Source: Hyphomicrobiaceae bacterium
GTDB lineage: Bacteria > Pseudomonadota > Alphaproteobacteria > Rhizobiales > Devosiaceae
Direction of reading: 5' to 3'
Assembly (NCBI GenBank): GCA_020638095.1
Contig: JACKJF010000005.1
Location: 124,001-188,000 of the forward strand
Length of the DNA: 64,000 nt
The translations under genes and the position numbers were made by a program. The notes under the pieces are model-generated. The model was not told where the DNA came from. It ran no database searches and worked only from the letters and a program-made list of their open reading frames with translations. This document shows, piece after piece, positions 8,110 to 16,018 of the stretch (its first letter is position 1; each line of letters opens with the position of its first letter).

Positions 8110-9467
8110 TGCGCGAGGTGCTCGAGCCGAAAGAGCCCTTCGACGCGGAGAGCCCATGGACGGCGCTCAAGGGCGTGGATGCGATGCGGGTTCTGCCGTA
8201 TCGCGGGCCATTGCGGGGTACAATCACCGTTCCCGGTTCGAAATCGGTTTCGAACCGGGCATTGATTCTCGCGGCCATGGCGGAAGGCGAGACCGAGCTC
8301 ACCGGACTATTGCGGTCGGACGACATCTTCTGGTGCGGCTGGTCGCTGACCCAACTGGGCGCAGATGTGGCTTTCGACGGCACGAAGGCGCGGGTTGTTG
8401 GGATCGGACGCAAGCGGCCGGCAACGGCGAGGCTTCATGTCGGTTCGGCCGGCACCGTCGCACGCTTCCTGCCGCCGTTTCTGCTTGCGGGAGAGGAAGG
8501 CCGTTTCGAGGTCACCGCCTCTGCGCAGATGAGCAAGCGGCCGGTCGGTCCGCTGTTTGACGCGCTCAAGTCGGGCGGTGGCGCAATCGAATTCAGCGGC
8601 GAAGCCAACTGTTATCCGGCAGTCTTTCACGGCGGCAGTTTCTCTGGCGGAGAAATCACCATGTCGGGCAATGTTTCGAGCCAGTTCATCTCGGGCATGC
8701 TGCTGGGCGCGGCGCAAAGCGAAAAGGGCCTCAAGCTCAACGTGACCGGCGGCATTGTGCAGTCCGACTATGTGCGGATCACGCTCGACACGATGGCGCA
8801 TTTCGGGGTCGAGGTCGCCTTCGACGAGGCGATGACCCGGTTCGAGGTTGCGCCGCAGACCTATCGCGGCAAGGATCTCGTGGTCGAGGCCGATGCGTCG
8901 ACGGCGACCTATTTCTCGGCGCTCGCGGTTGCGACCGGGGGCGACATCACGCTCAGCAATATCGGCGAACATACGCGCCAGCCGGACTATGCCTTCCACG
9001 CCATTCTCGAACTGATGGGCGCAGAGGTCACGCGCGGAGAGACCTCGACGCGCATCCGCATGTCAGGGCCAATCCGGGGCGGGTTCGAGATGGACATGCG
9101 GCCCCTGTCTGACGCGTCGCTGACCCTGGCCGCGATGGCGCCGTTCGCCGACGCACCGATCACGATCACCAATGTCGCGCACATCCGGCACCATGAAAGC
9201 GACCGCATTTCAGCCATGTGCCAGTCACTCCCAAAGCTCGGGATCGAGGTTGAGGAGCGGACGGACGGCATGGTGATCCATCCCGGCACGCCCCGCTTCG
9301 CCTCACTCGATACGTTCGAGGATCATCGGATGGCGATGGCCTTGTCGGTCATTGGCGTCGCGGGCGAAGGGGTCGAACTCAAGGACCCCGGCTGCGTGTC
9401 GAAAACCTGTCCGACGTTTTTTGACGAACTTGGCAAACTCGGGATCGGTGTCGAGGAAAACGTCTGA
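8109..9467 (+). CDS. aroA: EPSP synthase (3-phosphoshikimate 1-carboxyvinyltransferase), divergent type
   Basis: Transfers enolpyruvate from PEP to shikimate-3-phosphate in aromatic amino-acid synthesis. Recognised by VPGSKSVSNRALILAA (Lys, Ser and Arg for substrate binding), QMSKRPVGPL, SSQFISGMLLGA, HHESDRISAM, EDHRMAMALS and CVSKTCPTFF. The PEP loop reads GSAGTVARFLPP, not the GNAGTAMRP of class I nor the GNAATGCR of the CP4-type class II usual in Rhizobiales. His also replaces the usual Lys before ESDR; both resemble actinobacterial enzymes as I remember them. Start 8109 overlaps the serA stop; ATG 8184 would remove a 25-residue non-conserved leader. A specialised paralog is possible. Confidence 0.88.
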   Translation: MREVLEPKEPFDAESPWTALKGVDAMRVLPYRGPLRGTITVPGSKSVSNRALILAAMAEGETELTGLLRSDDIFWCGWSLTQLGADVAFDGTKARVVGIGRKRPATARLHVGSAGTVARFLPPFLLAGEEGRFEVTASAQMSKRPVGPLFDALKSGGGAIEFSGEANCYPAVFHGGSFSGGEITMSGNVSSQFISGMLLGAAQSEKGLKLNVTGGIVQSDYVRITLDTMAHFGVEVAFDEAMTRFEVAPQTYRGKDLVVEADASTATYFSALAVATGGDITLSNIGEHTRQPDYAFHAILELMGAEVTRGETSTRIRMSGPIRGGFEMDMRPLSDASLTLAAMAPFADAPITITNVAHIRHHESDRISAMCQSLPKLGIEVEERTDGMVIHPGTPRFASLDTFEDHRMAMALSVIGVAGEGVELKDPGCVSKTCPTFFDELGKLGIGVEENV

Positions 9468-9626
9468 GCAATCGGACCTTTGCCGGACCCGGTTGGCCAA
9501 AAGTCCGATTGGCGGCAAACCGCCTCCGGCCTATGATTTTCGAAAACGGGCTGGAGAGTTTCGATTCTTGCATTCTGGCGACGTCTCAGTCTGACGCAGC
9601 GCTTCGGCATCGCGCTTGCCCCGGTC

Positions 9627-10925
9627 ATGCTTTTGGGCATGACCGTGATCGGGCTATGGGTGGTCGAACAGATCGAAGAAGGCGTGATCGACAATGCCGG
9701 GGCGACCACGGCGCTTTTGATCGACAGTTTCGTGGCGCCCTTGGCGCAGGAACTGACAACGAGCGAAAGCCTTTCGATCGGTCCGACGCGGGCGCTCGAT
9801 GAAGTGTTCCAGCAGGCGACGTTCCAGCAACGCATCGTGTCGGTCAAAATCTGGAAGCTTGACGGAACCATTGCCTATTCCAACGATATCAAGCTCGTCG
9901 GCCGGAAATTCGATGTGACCCCCGGCCTGTCCGAGGCGGCGGCAGGTAATATTCGCGCCGAATTCAATCAACTCAGTTCGCCTGAAAGCGCGGATCTTGC
10001 CTCGCTCGGCATCCCGTTGCTCGAAGTCTATTCACCGATCCGGGAGAGCTGGCAGGGCGACGTGATCGCAGTCATCGAGTTCTACGCGGATGCAACCGAT
10101 CTCGCGTCAAGCATGGCCGCCGCCCGGCAAAAGAGCTGGCTGGTGGTTGGTGGCGTGACGCTCGGCATGGCTTTGCTCCTGCTCGGCATCGTTCATTCCG
10201 GGTCCGTTCTGATCGCCCGCCAGCGGCGATCGATCGAAGCGGCGCTTGCCGAAAACCAGACGCTTCTCGAGCGCACGCAGCGGGCGAGTGGACGGGCGGT
10301 GGAACTCACCGAACAGCAGCTGCGCCGGGTCAGTGCCGACCTTCACGACGGGCCAGCGCAACTGATCGGGGTTGCTGCGCTCAGAATTGGAGCGCTGCCC
10401 ATCGCCAAGCTTGGCGACAAGGCGGCGGAAGAAGGCGGGCAAATCGTTTCGGGACTGCAAAAGGCGATGCAGGAAATCCGCGACATCTGCAAAGGCCTCA
10501 GCCTGCCCGACATCGAGCGCCAGAAGTTGGCGGAAATTGTCGATCAGGTCGTGGATAGCCACATGGCCCGCACCAGAACCAAAGTCGCGTTGGACGTTTC
10601 CGACAGCGGTCCGGATCTGCCGCCTCATCTGAAAATAGGCCTCTATCGCTTCCTGCAGGAAGGGCTCAACAATGCTTACCGGCATGGCGGCGGTAGGGAA
10701 CAAGCGGTCGTTGTGAAAAATACCGACGCCCTGCTGTCGGCCACCGTGAGCAACCTCGCGGGCGCGACAGACAAAACCTTACCAGACCAGCCGCATACCG
10801 GACTTGGCCTGATGGGGCTCAAGGAACGGATCGAAACACTCGGCGGGAAGTTCGAATTCGCCATTTCAGGGAGCCGCGCGATATTGTCGATGCAGGTTCA
10901 TCATCACCAGGGAGGCCATGCGTGA
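9627..10925 (+). CDS. NarL-type sensor histidine kinase, membrane bound
   Basis: A two-component sensor. From ATG 9627 it has 432 residues: a first membrane segment ([13 protein letters not shown]), a periplasmic sensor region of about 130 residues, a second membrane segment ([20 protein letters not shown]), then the HisKA_3 dimerisation helix [12 protein letters not shown] with phospho-His 240 and a HATPase_c domain ending in [12 protein letters not shown]. The true start is unclear. The frame stays open upstream to 9537 and reads WRRLSLTQRFGIALAPV, clearly the start of the first membrane helix, but it offers no ATG, GTG or TTG. The stop overlaps the response-regulator start (GTGA). Signal unknown. 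Confidence 0.88.
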   Translation: MLLGMTVIGLWVVEQIEEGVIDNAGATTALLIDSFVAPLAQELTTSESLSIGPTRALDEVFQQATFQQRIVSVKIWKLDGTIAYSNDIKLVGRKFDVTPGLSEAAAGNIRAEFNQLSSPESADLASLGIPLLEVYSPIRESWQGDVIAVIEFYADATDLASSMAAARQKSWLVVGGVTLGMALLLLGIVHSGSVLIARQRRSIEAALAENQTLLERTQRASGRAVELTEQQLRRVSADLHDGPAQLIGVAALRIGALPIAKLGDKAAEEGGQIVSGLQKAMQEIRDICKGLSLPDIERQKLAEIVDQVVDSHMARTRTKVALDVSDSGPDLPPHLKIGLYRFLQEGLNNAYRHGGGREQAVVVKNTDALLSATVSNLAGATDKTLPDQPHTGLGLMGLKERIETLGGKFEFAISGSRAILSMQVHHHQGGHA

Positions 10926-11563
10926 GCCAGCCATTTCGCCTGATCGTCGTCGACGATCATCCGCTCTACCGCGATGGCGTCGCCAGGACGCTCGATTCCG
11001 AGGACGATCTTTCGGTCGTTGCGACCGGGGAATCGGCAGACGAAGCGGTGCGCCTGGCCGCTGAACTGAGGCCAGACGTTGTTCTGCTCGACATCTCGAT
11101 GGCTGGTGGCGGCCATTCGGCTCTCGCGCGCATTCTTGACGCCGATCCGGAGGCGCAGGTCGTCATGCTGACGGCCTCCGAAGATGACCGGGACGTGCTC
11201 AGCGCGCTTGACGCGGGCGCCAAGGGCTATGTGCTCAAGGGCGTGGGTGGGGCCGAGCTGGTCAGCATCGTGCGCAACGTCGCGTCGGGCCAGACCTATG
11301 TCGCCCCTTCACTTGCGGCTCGCGTGCTGGTGGCCCTCCAAAAAGGCGGCGGGCGAAAAGGGTCGCGGTTCGATACCCTGACCGATCGAGAACGCGAAAT
11401 CCTCAAGCTCGTCTCCGAAGGGCTTTCCAACAAGGAGATCGCCCTTCGGCTCGATCTCATGGAAAAGACGGTCAAGCATCACATGACCCATGTCCTGTCG
11501 AAGCTCGAAGTGCGCAACCGGGTAGAAGCGGCGGTTCTGGCGCGCGAAGAATGGGGCGCCTGA
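10922..11563 (+). CDS. NarL/FixJ family response regulator
   Basis: A 213-residue cognate partner of the kinase just upstream. The receiver domain has the acidic pair (DD at 11-12), phospho-acceptor Asp57 in VVLLDIS and the Lys in YVLKG. A LuxR-type HTH follows at residues 150-205 ([32 protein letters not shown]). It starts with GTG inside the kinase stop codon, so translation is coupled. Targets are not visible. The minus-strand terminator beyond 11597 belongs to the next gene; no plus-strand terminator is obvious. Confidence 0.92.
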   Translation: MSQPFRLIVVDDHPLYRDGVARTLDSEDDLSVVATGESADEAVRLAAELRPDVVLLDISMAGGGHSALARILDADPEAQVVMLTASEDDRDVLSALDAGAKGYVLKGVGGAELVSIVRNVASGQTYVAPSLAARVLVALQKGGGRKGSRFDTLTDREREILKLVSEGLSNKEIALRLDLMEKTVKHHMTHVLSKLEVRNRVEAAVLAREEWGA

Positions 11564-11596
11564 CGGCTTCGCCGTCTCACGATCGATTTTCCGAAT

Positions 11597-11635
11597 TTCA
11601 AAGCAAAAGCACCCGGCAGGGGCGTGCCGGGTGCT
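11597..11635 (-). terminator. Rho-independent terminator of the Asp/Gly-rich protein gene
   Basis: A perfect 11-bp stem (AGCACCCGGCA / TGCCGGGTGCT, loop GGGGCG). Read on the minus strand it is followed by TTTTGCTTTG. It lies 30 bases beyond the stop of the minus-strand gene. Confidence 0.85.
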
Positions 11636-11665
11636 GTTGAATTCGGTCTCTGGGTCTGGGGGCGG

Positions 11666-12223
11666 TTAGAGGACCGAACTCAAACGGGCTACGTCGTTGG
11701 AATTGGCCGGGCGGTGAACGATTGCCGTGCCGTCCGGGTTGACGATTTCGTAGACGCCGCTGGCGATCTGTTCCTTCCATCCATCCGAGTAGACGATCTG
11801 GATATCGTTGCCGTTCGCCGTCACGCTCACAATGGCGCTGCCGTTGTTGAGGGCGCGGATGAAGTCGCCGAGGCTCGCGGGACGATTGTCGCCGGCGAAC
11901 ATGTCCCGGCTGTTGCCGCCGGAATGATTGTCGTCGTCGCCTCCGCCACCTCCACCGGGGCCGCTGTGATCGCCACCGCCGTTGCCGCCGTGATCCTTTC
12001 CGCCATCATCTTTGCCGCCATCATCTTTGCCGTCGTCGTCCTTGCCGTCATCCTTGCCGCTGCGGTCTTTGCCGTCGCTTTCCTTGGCTGCCGCGGAGGC
12101 CGGCTCAATCGTCAGTTGACCGTTTTCGAGGTGAACCGAGACCGGTGCGATGATCAGTGTAGCGGCCAGCAGGGTGAGCGGCAGTCCCGAGATCAACCCT
12201 TTGAGTGCCGGGAGCCTGGTCAT
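11666..12223 (-). CDS. Secreted/periplasmic Asp-Gly-Lys-rich protein, paralog A
   Basis: A 185-residue protein of unrecognised family. An N-terminal hydrophobic signal (about residues 10-28) leads to LENGQLTIEPASA. A low-complexity stretch of KDDG/KDDGG units and glycines follows (about 47-105), then a compact C-terminal domain of about 75 residues: LGDFIRALNNGS, NGNDIQIVYSDGWKEQI, GVYEIVNPDGT, HRPAN. The downstream gene at 12451 on the same strand encodes the same architecture and C-terminal domain, so this is a tandem duplication. AAGAGGAAGAC precedes the ATG. It has its own terminator and a promoter palindrome about 77 bases upstream. Acidic repeats suggest cation binding, but this is inference. 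Confidence 0.75.
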   Translation of the reverse strand: MTRLPALKGLISGLPLTLLAATLIIAPVSVHLENGQLTIEPASAAAKESDGKDRSGKDDGKDDDGKDDGGKDDGGKDHGGNGGGDHSGPGGGGGGDDDNHSGGNSRDMFAGDNRPASLGDFIRALNNGSAIVSVTANGNDIQIVYSDGWKEQIASGVYEIVNPDGTAIVHRPANSNDVARLSSVL

Positions 12224-12299
12224 GTCTTCCTCTTCGAACTTGATTGGTTTGCCGTATGGCTTGCCTTGACCATGACGCTCCCGAGCTCCGTTGAAAAGC

Positions 12300-12340
12300 G
12301 TCCGCGGACCTCTGCGCGACCAGGTCGGACCTTGGTCCCA
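12300..12340 (-). promoter_or_regulatory. Conserved palindromic element upstream of paralog A
   Basis: Contains the perfect palindrome GTCCGCGGAC (12300-12309), 77 bases before the start codon, followed on the plus strand by TGCGCGACC and AGGTCGGACCTTGGTCC. The same palindrome, with similar flanks (CT-TTCAA towards the gene, CGCA and GGTCCG away from it), occurs 80 bases before paralog B. It is a candidate operator shared by both genes. Confidence 0.5.
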
Positions 12341-12396
12341 TTCGCTGCGGAGTGCCCGTGACTACAGGTCCGGTTCGGTGCGGGACCGCCTGCACC

Positions 12397-12429
12397 AAAA
12401 AACACGCACCCGAACTGGGTTCGGGTGCG
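12397..12429 (-). terminator. Rho-independent terminator of paralog B
   Basis: Stem CGCACCCGAA / TTCGGGTGCG (12405-12429, 5-base loop), with six A residues at 12397-12402 that become a U-run on the minus strand. It follows the stop of the paralog B gene by about 20 bases. Confidence 0.88.
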
Positions 12430-12450
12430 CGGTCTCGCTTGGGAGATGGA

Positions 12451-13161
12451 TCAGACGAGAGCGGTCAGCCGGTCGATGTCGGGCTGCGACGCCGTGCGAT
12501 GGGCAATGGTGTTGCCATTCGGGTCCTGCAACTCGTAGACGCCGTTGCTGATTTCTTCCTTCCAGCCATCCGAATAGACGACTTCGATGTTGCCGCCGTT
12601 GGAGCTGGCACTGACCACGGTCGCGCCGTTGTTGAGCGCCGCCAGGAAGTCACCGACGGTCGGCGTGCCGCCATTCGACGGATTGAAACCAGTGATGCCG
12701 CCGTTATCGTCGTCGCCGCCATTGTCATCATCGCTGCCGTTGTCGTCGTCAGACTCGTCGTCGTCATTGCCGCCGCCGTTCATGCCGCCATGATCGTCAT
12801 TGCCGCCATGGTCGTTGCCGCTGACGTGGTCGTTGCCGCTGACGTGGTCGTTGCCGCTGACGTGGTCGTTGCCGCCGTGATCGTCGTCACCTTCGTCATC
12901 GTCGCCGCCGCCATTGCCGTTGCGGTTGCCGCCATTGTCCTTGCCGTTGCGGTGGTTGTTGCCGTTCTGATTGCCACGGTGGTCATTGTTCTTGCCCGAA
13001 CCTTCATGGTCGCGTTCGTTGTCCTTGGCGAAGGCGGCGGCCGGCGTGAGAACCAGCTGTCCGTTGTTCATTGCCAGGTTGACGGGAACAAAGGCAATCG
13101 TCAGGGCCATGGCGGCAAGGGATACGCCAGTGAGCAGTTTGCGGGATTTGGTGGTGTTCAT
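12451..13161 (-). CDS. Secreted/periplasmic Asp-Gly-Asn-rich protein, paralog B
   Basis: A 236-residue relative of the 11666 product. It has a basic N-terminus and hydrophobic signal (to about residue 30), the shared NNGQLVLTPAAAFAK segment, then about 110 residues of low complexity made of Gly, Asp, Asn and His. This stretch includes three copies of a six-residue unit (SGNDHV) and Asp runs. The conserved C-terminal domain follows: VGDFLAALNNGA, GGNIEVVYSDGWKEEI, NGVYELQDPNGN, HRTAS. ATG 13161 is chosen for its GAGGAATGAC ribosome site; the frame extends to 13203 without one. Function unknown; the repeats could bind Ca2+ or other metals. Confidence 0.75.
   Translation of the reverse strand: MNTTKSRKLLTGVSLAAMALTIAFVPVNLAMNNGQLVLTPAAAFAKDNERDHEGSGKNNDHRGNQNGNNHRNGKDNGGNRNGNGGGDDDEGDDDHGGNDHVSGNDHVSGNDHVSGNDHGGNDDHGGMNGGGNDDDESDDDNGSDDDNGGDDDNGGITGFNPSNGGTPTVGDFLAALNNGATVVSASSNGGNIEVVYSDGWKEEISNGVYELQDPNGNTIAHRTASQPDIDRLTALV
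12811..12864. repeat. 18-bp tandem repeat, three copies, inside paralog B
   Basis: Three exact copies of an 18-base unit (GTCGTTGCCGCTGACGTG), followed by a partial fourth copy (12865-12876), coding for the repeated residues GNDHVS. Exact identity at the DNA level indicates recent slippage, so repeat number may vary between strains. Confidence 0.9.
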
Positions 13162-13240
13162 GTCATTCCTCGTGAGTTTGGTTTTTTGGATGCCGCCAGA
13201 CATGAGAGGAGGATGAGCGGCCGATTTGCGCTTGAACAGA

Positions 13241-13276
13241 GTCCGCGGACTGTTGCGTGGCCGAACCGGACCTAGG
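13241..13276 (-). promoter_or_regulatory. Conserved palindromic element upstream of paralog B
   Basis: The palindrome GTCCGCGGAC (13241-13250) lies 80 bases before the paralog B start codon and is followed on the plus strand by TGCGTGGCC and CCGGACCTAGG. It matches the element upstream of paralog A in sequence, orientation and distance. Two further GGTCYGA copies lie beyond it (near 13298 and 13331). Confidence 0.5.
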
Positions 13277-13373
13277 CGAAACCGGGGTCAGACCAAGGTC
13301 CGAGCTTTGCACCGCGATTGCCGGGCGAAGGTCTGAGCGTGGTTGGGGTTTTGCCGAAGGCCTTAACGAACCC

Positions 13374-13589
13374 TTAGTAGTGCGGGGGCTTGGTCGCCCG
13401 TCCGCGTTCGGCATCGCCCGATTCGATTTCGGCAATTTCAGCGTCGAGCCGCTTGAGATCACGCTGAAGCTTTTCGATCAGCTTCCACTGATCGGTGATG
13501 ACTTCGTTCAACTCATCGATCTGGCGCGTCTGATCGGCGACCGTTTCTTCAAGCTTTAGTAGCCGGGTCTCCGCGTCAGCGGCGCTCAT
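13374..13589 (-). CDS. slyX: SlyX family protein
   Basis: A 71-residue coiled-coil protein. Heptad-like helices (RLLKLEETVADQTRQIDELNEVITDQWKLIEKLQRDLKRL) are followed by the conserved family tail ending in KPPHY (usually PPPHY in SlyX). Role unknown; SlyX was first found as a neighbour of slyD. The ATG overlaps the stop of the upstream transporter gene (ATGA), so the two are translated from one message. Confidence 0.88.
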   Translation of the reverse strand: MSAADAETRLLKLEETVADQTRQIDELNEVITDQWKLIEKLQRDLKRLDAEIAEIESGDAERGRATKPPHY

Positions 13590-14539
13590 TTGGCCCGCCG
13601 CACGGAGAATTCTGCCAGAACGATGCCGGCAATGACGAGGACTGCCGCCACGAGGTGAAAGGATTCGAGCCGTTCGCCGATGATCAGGACGGACAGGATG
13701 GTGCCGGTCAGCGGCAGCAGATTAATGAAGATCGAGGCCCGGTTCGGTCCAACGAAGTGCAGACCGCGGGCGTAGCAGAGCTGGGCAAGGATCGAGGGGA
13801 AGATCATCACATAGGCAAGACAGGCCCAGCCCATGGGTGTGATTTCAGCCACCTTCGGCATTGTTCCGCTGATCCCACCCGGGCTGAACGCGGTAAAGAC
13901 CAGCGAGGCGGCAAGGGCTGAAAGCGCCGTGACGAAGATGAAGCTCACCCAGGATATGTCGGGCCGATAGCGCAGCGTCAGCGAATAGGCCGCATAAAAG
14001 AGGCAGGCGAGCAGTACCAGGGCGTCGCCGAAATTGACATCGAGATGCAGAAGCCGGGCGGGTTCGCCGTGGGTCGCGACCCAGATCACGCCGACGATCG
14101 TCAGGATGAGACCAACGATCTGCAGAAGGCGCGGCCGGACGGCAAAGATCAGGAAATTGCCGATAAGGACCAGAACCGGAATGGCCGCCTGTTCGATGGA
14201 GGCGTTGACCGCAGCGGTGTAGGCGGCAGCGGTATACATGGCCATGTTGAAGCCGGCAAAACCGAGCGCGCCGTAAAAGATGAGCGCGGGCAGCCCCGGG
14301 ACCACCTTTGACCAGTCGCGAACGACATTGTTCCACGCGAAGGGCAAAAGGATCAGCGTGGCGCCCACCCAGCGGCCGAGGACGAGCATTTCGGGCGCGA
14401 TCTGACCGACGGCGAGCTTTCCGGCGGTGATGTTGCCGCCCCAGAAAACCGGGGCGAGAACCAGAAGAACGTAGGGATGATCGAGCAGTAGGTGAGCCCA
14501 GCCCTTGTGCTCTGTTCGAGCTTCTGGCGACGATGACAT
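13586..14539 (-). CDS. DMT (EamA) family transporter
   Basis: A 317-residue inner-membrane protein with about ten hydrophobic segments in two EamA halves, beginning LLLDHPYVLLVLAPVFWGGNITAGKLAVG. The signature NASIEQAAIPVLVLIGN occurs in half one and GPNRASIFINLLPLTGTILSVLIIGE in half two. EamA proteins export metabolites or amino acids; the substrate is not predictable here. ATG 14539 is preferred; an open extension to 14707 has no membrane or family features and covers the purA promoter region. It forms an operon with slyX and is divergent from purA. Confidence 0.9.
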   Translation of the reverse strand: MSSSPEARTEHKGWAHLLLDHPYVLLVLAPVFWGGNITAGKLAVGQIAPEMLVLGRWVGATLILLPFAWNNVVRDWSKVVPGLPALIFYGALGFAGFNMAMYTAAAYTAAVNASIEQAAIPVLVLIGNFLIFAVRPRLLQIVGLILTIVGVIWVATHGEPARLLHLDVNFGDALVLLACLFYAAYSLTLRYRPDISWVSFIFVTALSALAASLVFTAFSPGGISGTMPKVAEITPMGWACLAYVMIFPSILAQLCYARGLHFVGPNRASIFINLLPLTGTILSVLIIGERLESFHLVAAVLVIAGIVLAEFSVRRAK

Positions 14540-14677
14540 CGGGCTTTCGACCTTTGGAGCAAATGGCCGCGCCGGCGGCACTTGTGTTAGGGGCCTTGGC
14601 GACATATCAGCAATCCGCGCCGGGTGAAACCGGTTTGCCCGGCACGAGTCCGGACGGGGCAGTCGAGGGAAGTTCAA

Positions 14678-15970
14678 ATGGCGAATGTGGTGGTCGTCGG
14701 CTCGCAATGGGGCGATGAGGGCAAGGGCAAGATCGTCGACTGGCTAAGCGAGCGGGCCGACGTGGTGGTGCGTTATCAGGGCGGCCACAATGCCGGGCAC
14801 ACGCTGGTGGTCGACGGAGTGAGCTACAAGACGGCGCTCATTCCTTCAGGGGTCGTGCGCGGTGGCAAGCTTTCGGTGATCGGCAATGGCGTCGTGGTCG
14901 ATCCGCACCATTTCGTCGAAGAGCTGGCAAAACTTCGCGGTCAGGGGCTCGACATCAGCCCGGACAATCTGGTGATTGCCGAAAATGCGCCGCTGATCCT
15001 GTCGCTGCACCGCGAGCTCGATGCGCTGAGGGAAAACTCCAATTCCGGCCTTAAGATTGGTACGACCAAACGCGGAATTGGTCCCGCCTATGAAGACAAG
15101 GTCGGCCGGCGGTCGATCCGGCTGATCGATCTGCAGGACCGCGGGGTTCTGATGGATAAGATCGAGCGGCTGCTGGGTCATCACAACGCGCTCAGGCGCG
15201 GGATGGGGCTCGCCGAGTTTTCCGCCACGGACATTTACGACGAACTCGATCAGGTGGCCGATCAGATCCTGCCCTATGCCGGTCAGGTCTGGCGCGTGCT
15301 CGACGAACAGCGCAAGAAGGGTGCGCGCATCCTGTTCGAGGGTGCGCAGGGGGCTTTGCTCGACAACGACCACGGCACCTATCCGTTCGTGACCTCGTCC
15401 AACGTCGTGGCCGGGCAGGCGGCCGCGGGCTCAGGGCTTGGACCCCGGGCGCTCGGCTTCGTGCTCGGAATCACGAAAGCCTACACAACGCGGGTGGGCG
15501 AGGGGCCCTTCCCGAGCGAACTGACCGACGAAATCGGCGAATATCTCGGCGCGACCGGCCATGAATGGGGGGTCAATACCGGGCGGAAGCGCCGTTGCGG
15601 CTGGTTCGATGCGGTGCTGGTGCGCCAGACAGCCATCGTTTCGGGGATCAACGGCCTTGCTTTCACCAAACTTGATGTGTTGGACGGGCTGGACGAAATC
15701 AAAGTCTGCGTGGCCTATGACCTCGACGGGGAACGGATCGATTATCTGCCCGCCGGCATGGGCGCCCAGGCGCGGGTGAAACCGATCTACGAAACGCTCG
15801 AAGGGTGGAAGGAAACGACCAAGGGCGCGCGCAGCTGGTCAGATTTGCCGGCACAGGCGGTCAAATATGTCCGCTATGTCGAAGAGTTGACAGGCTGTCC
15901 GATTGCCATTTTGTCGACCAGTCCGGAGCGGCTGGATACCATATTGGTAACCGACCCGTTTCAAGACTGA
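14678..15970 (+). CDS. purA: Adenylosuccinate synthetase
   Basis: GTP-dependent ligation of aspartate to IMP, the first committed step of AMP synthesis. The 430-residue protein starts [21 protein letters not shown] with the GDEGKGK phosphate loop and the catalytic Asp. It also has [45 protein letters not shown] and the C-terminal GTP-specificity region. The start at 14678 has GAGGGAAG upstream and matches the family N-terminus; the longer open frame from 14624 is not needed. Confidence 0.98.
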   Translation: MANVVVVGSQWGDEGKGKIVDWLSERADVVVRYQGGHNAGHTLVVDGVSYKTALIPSGVVRGGKLSVIGNGVVVDPHHFVEELAKLRGQGLDISPDNLVIAENAPLILSLHRELDALRENSNSGLKIGTTKRGIGPAYEDKVGRRSIRLIDLQDRGVLMDKIERLLGHHNALRRGMGLAEFSATDIYDELDQVADQILPYAGQVWRVLDEQRKKGARILFEGAQGALLDNDHGTYPFVTSSNVVAGQAAAGSGLGPRALGFVLGITKAYTTRVGEGPFPSELTDEIGEYLGATGHEWGVNTGRKRRCGWFDAVLVRQTAIVSGINGLAFTKLDVLDGLDEIKVCVAYDLDGERIDYLPAGMGAQARVKPIYETLEGWKETTKGARSWSDLPAQAVKYVRYVEELTGCPIAILSTSPERLDTILVTDPFQD

Positions 15971-16018
15971 TATTTTCTGTTAAAACACCACTTTGCGGAA
16001 AGTGAGTACGTACAGGGC

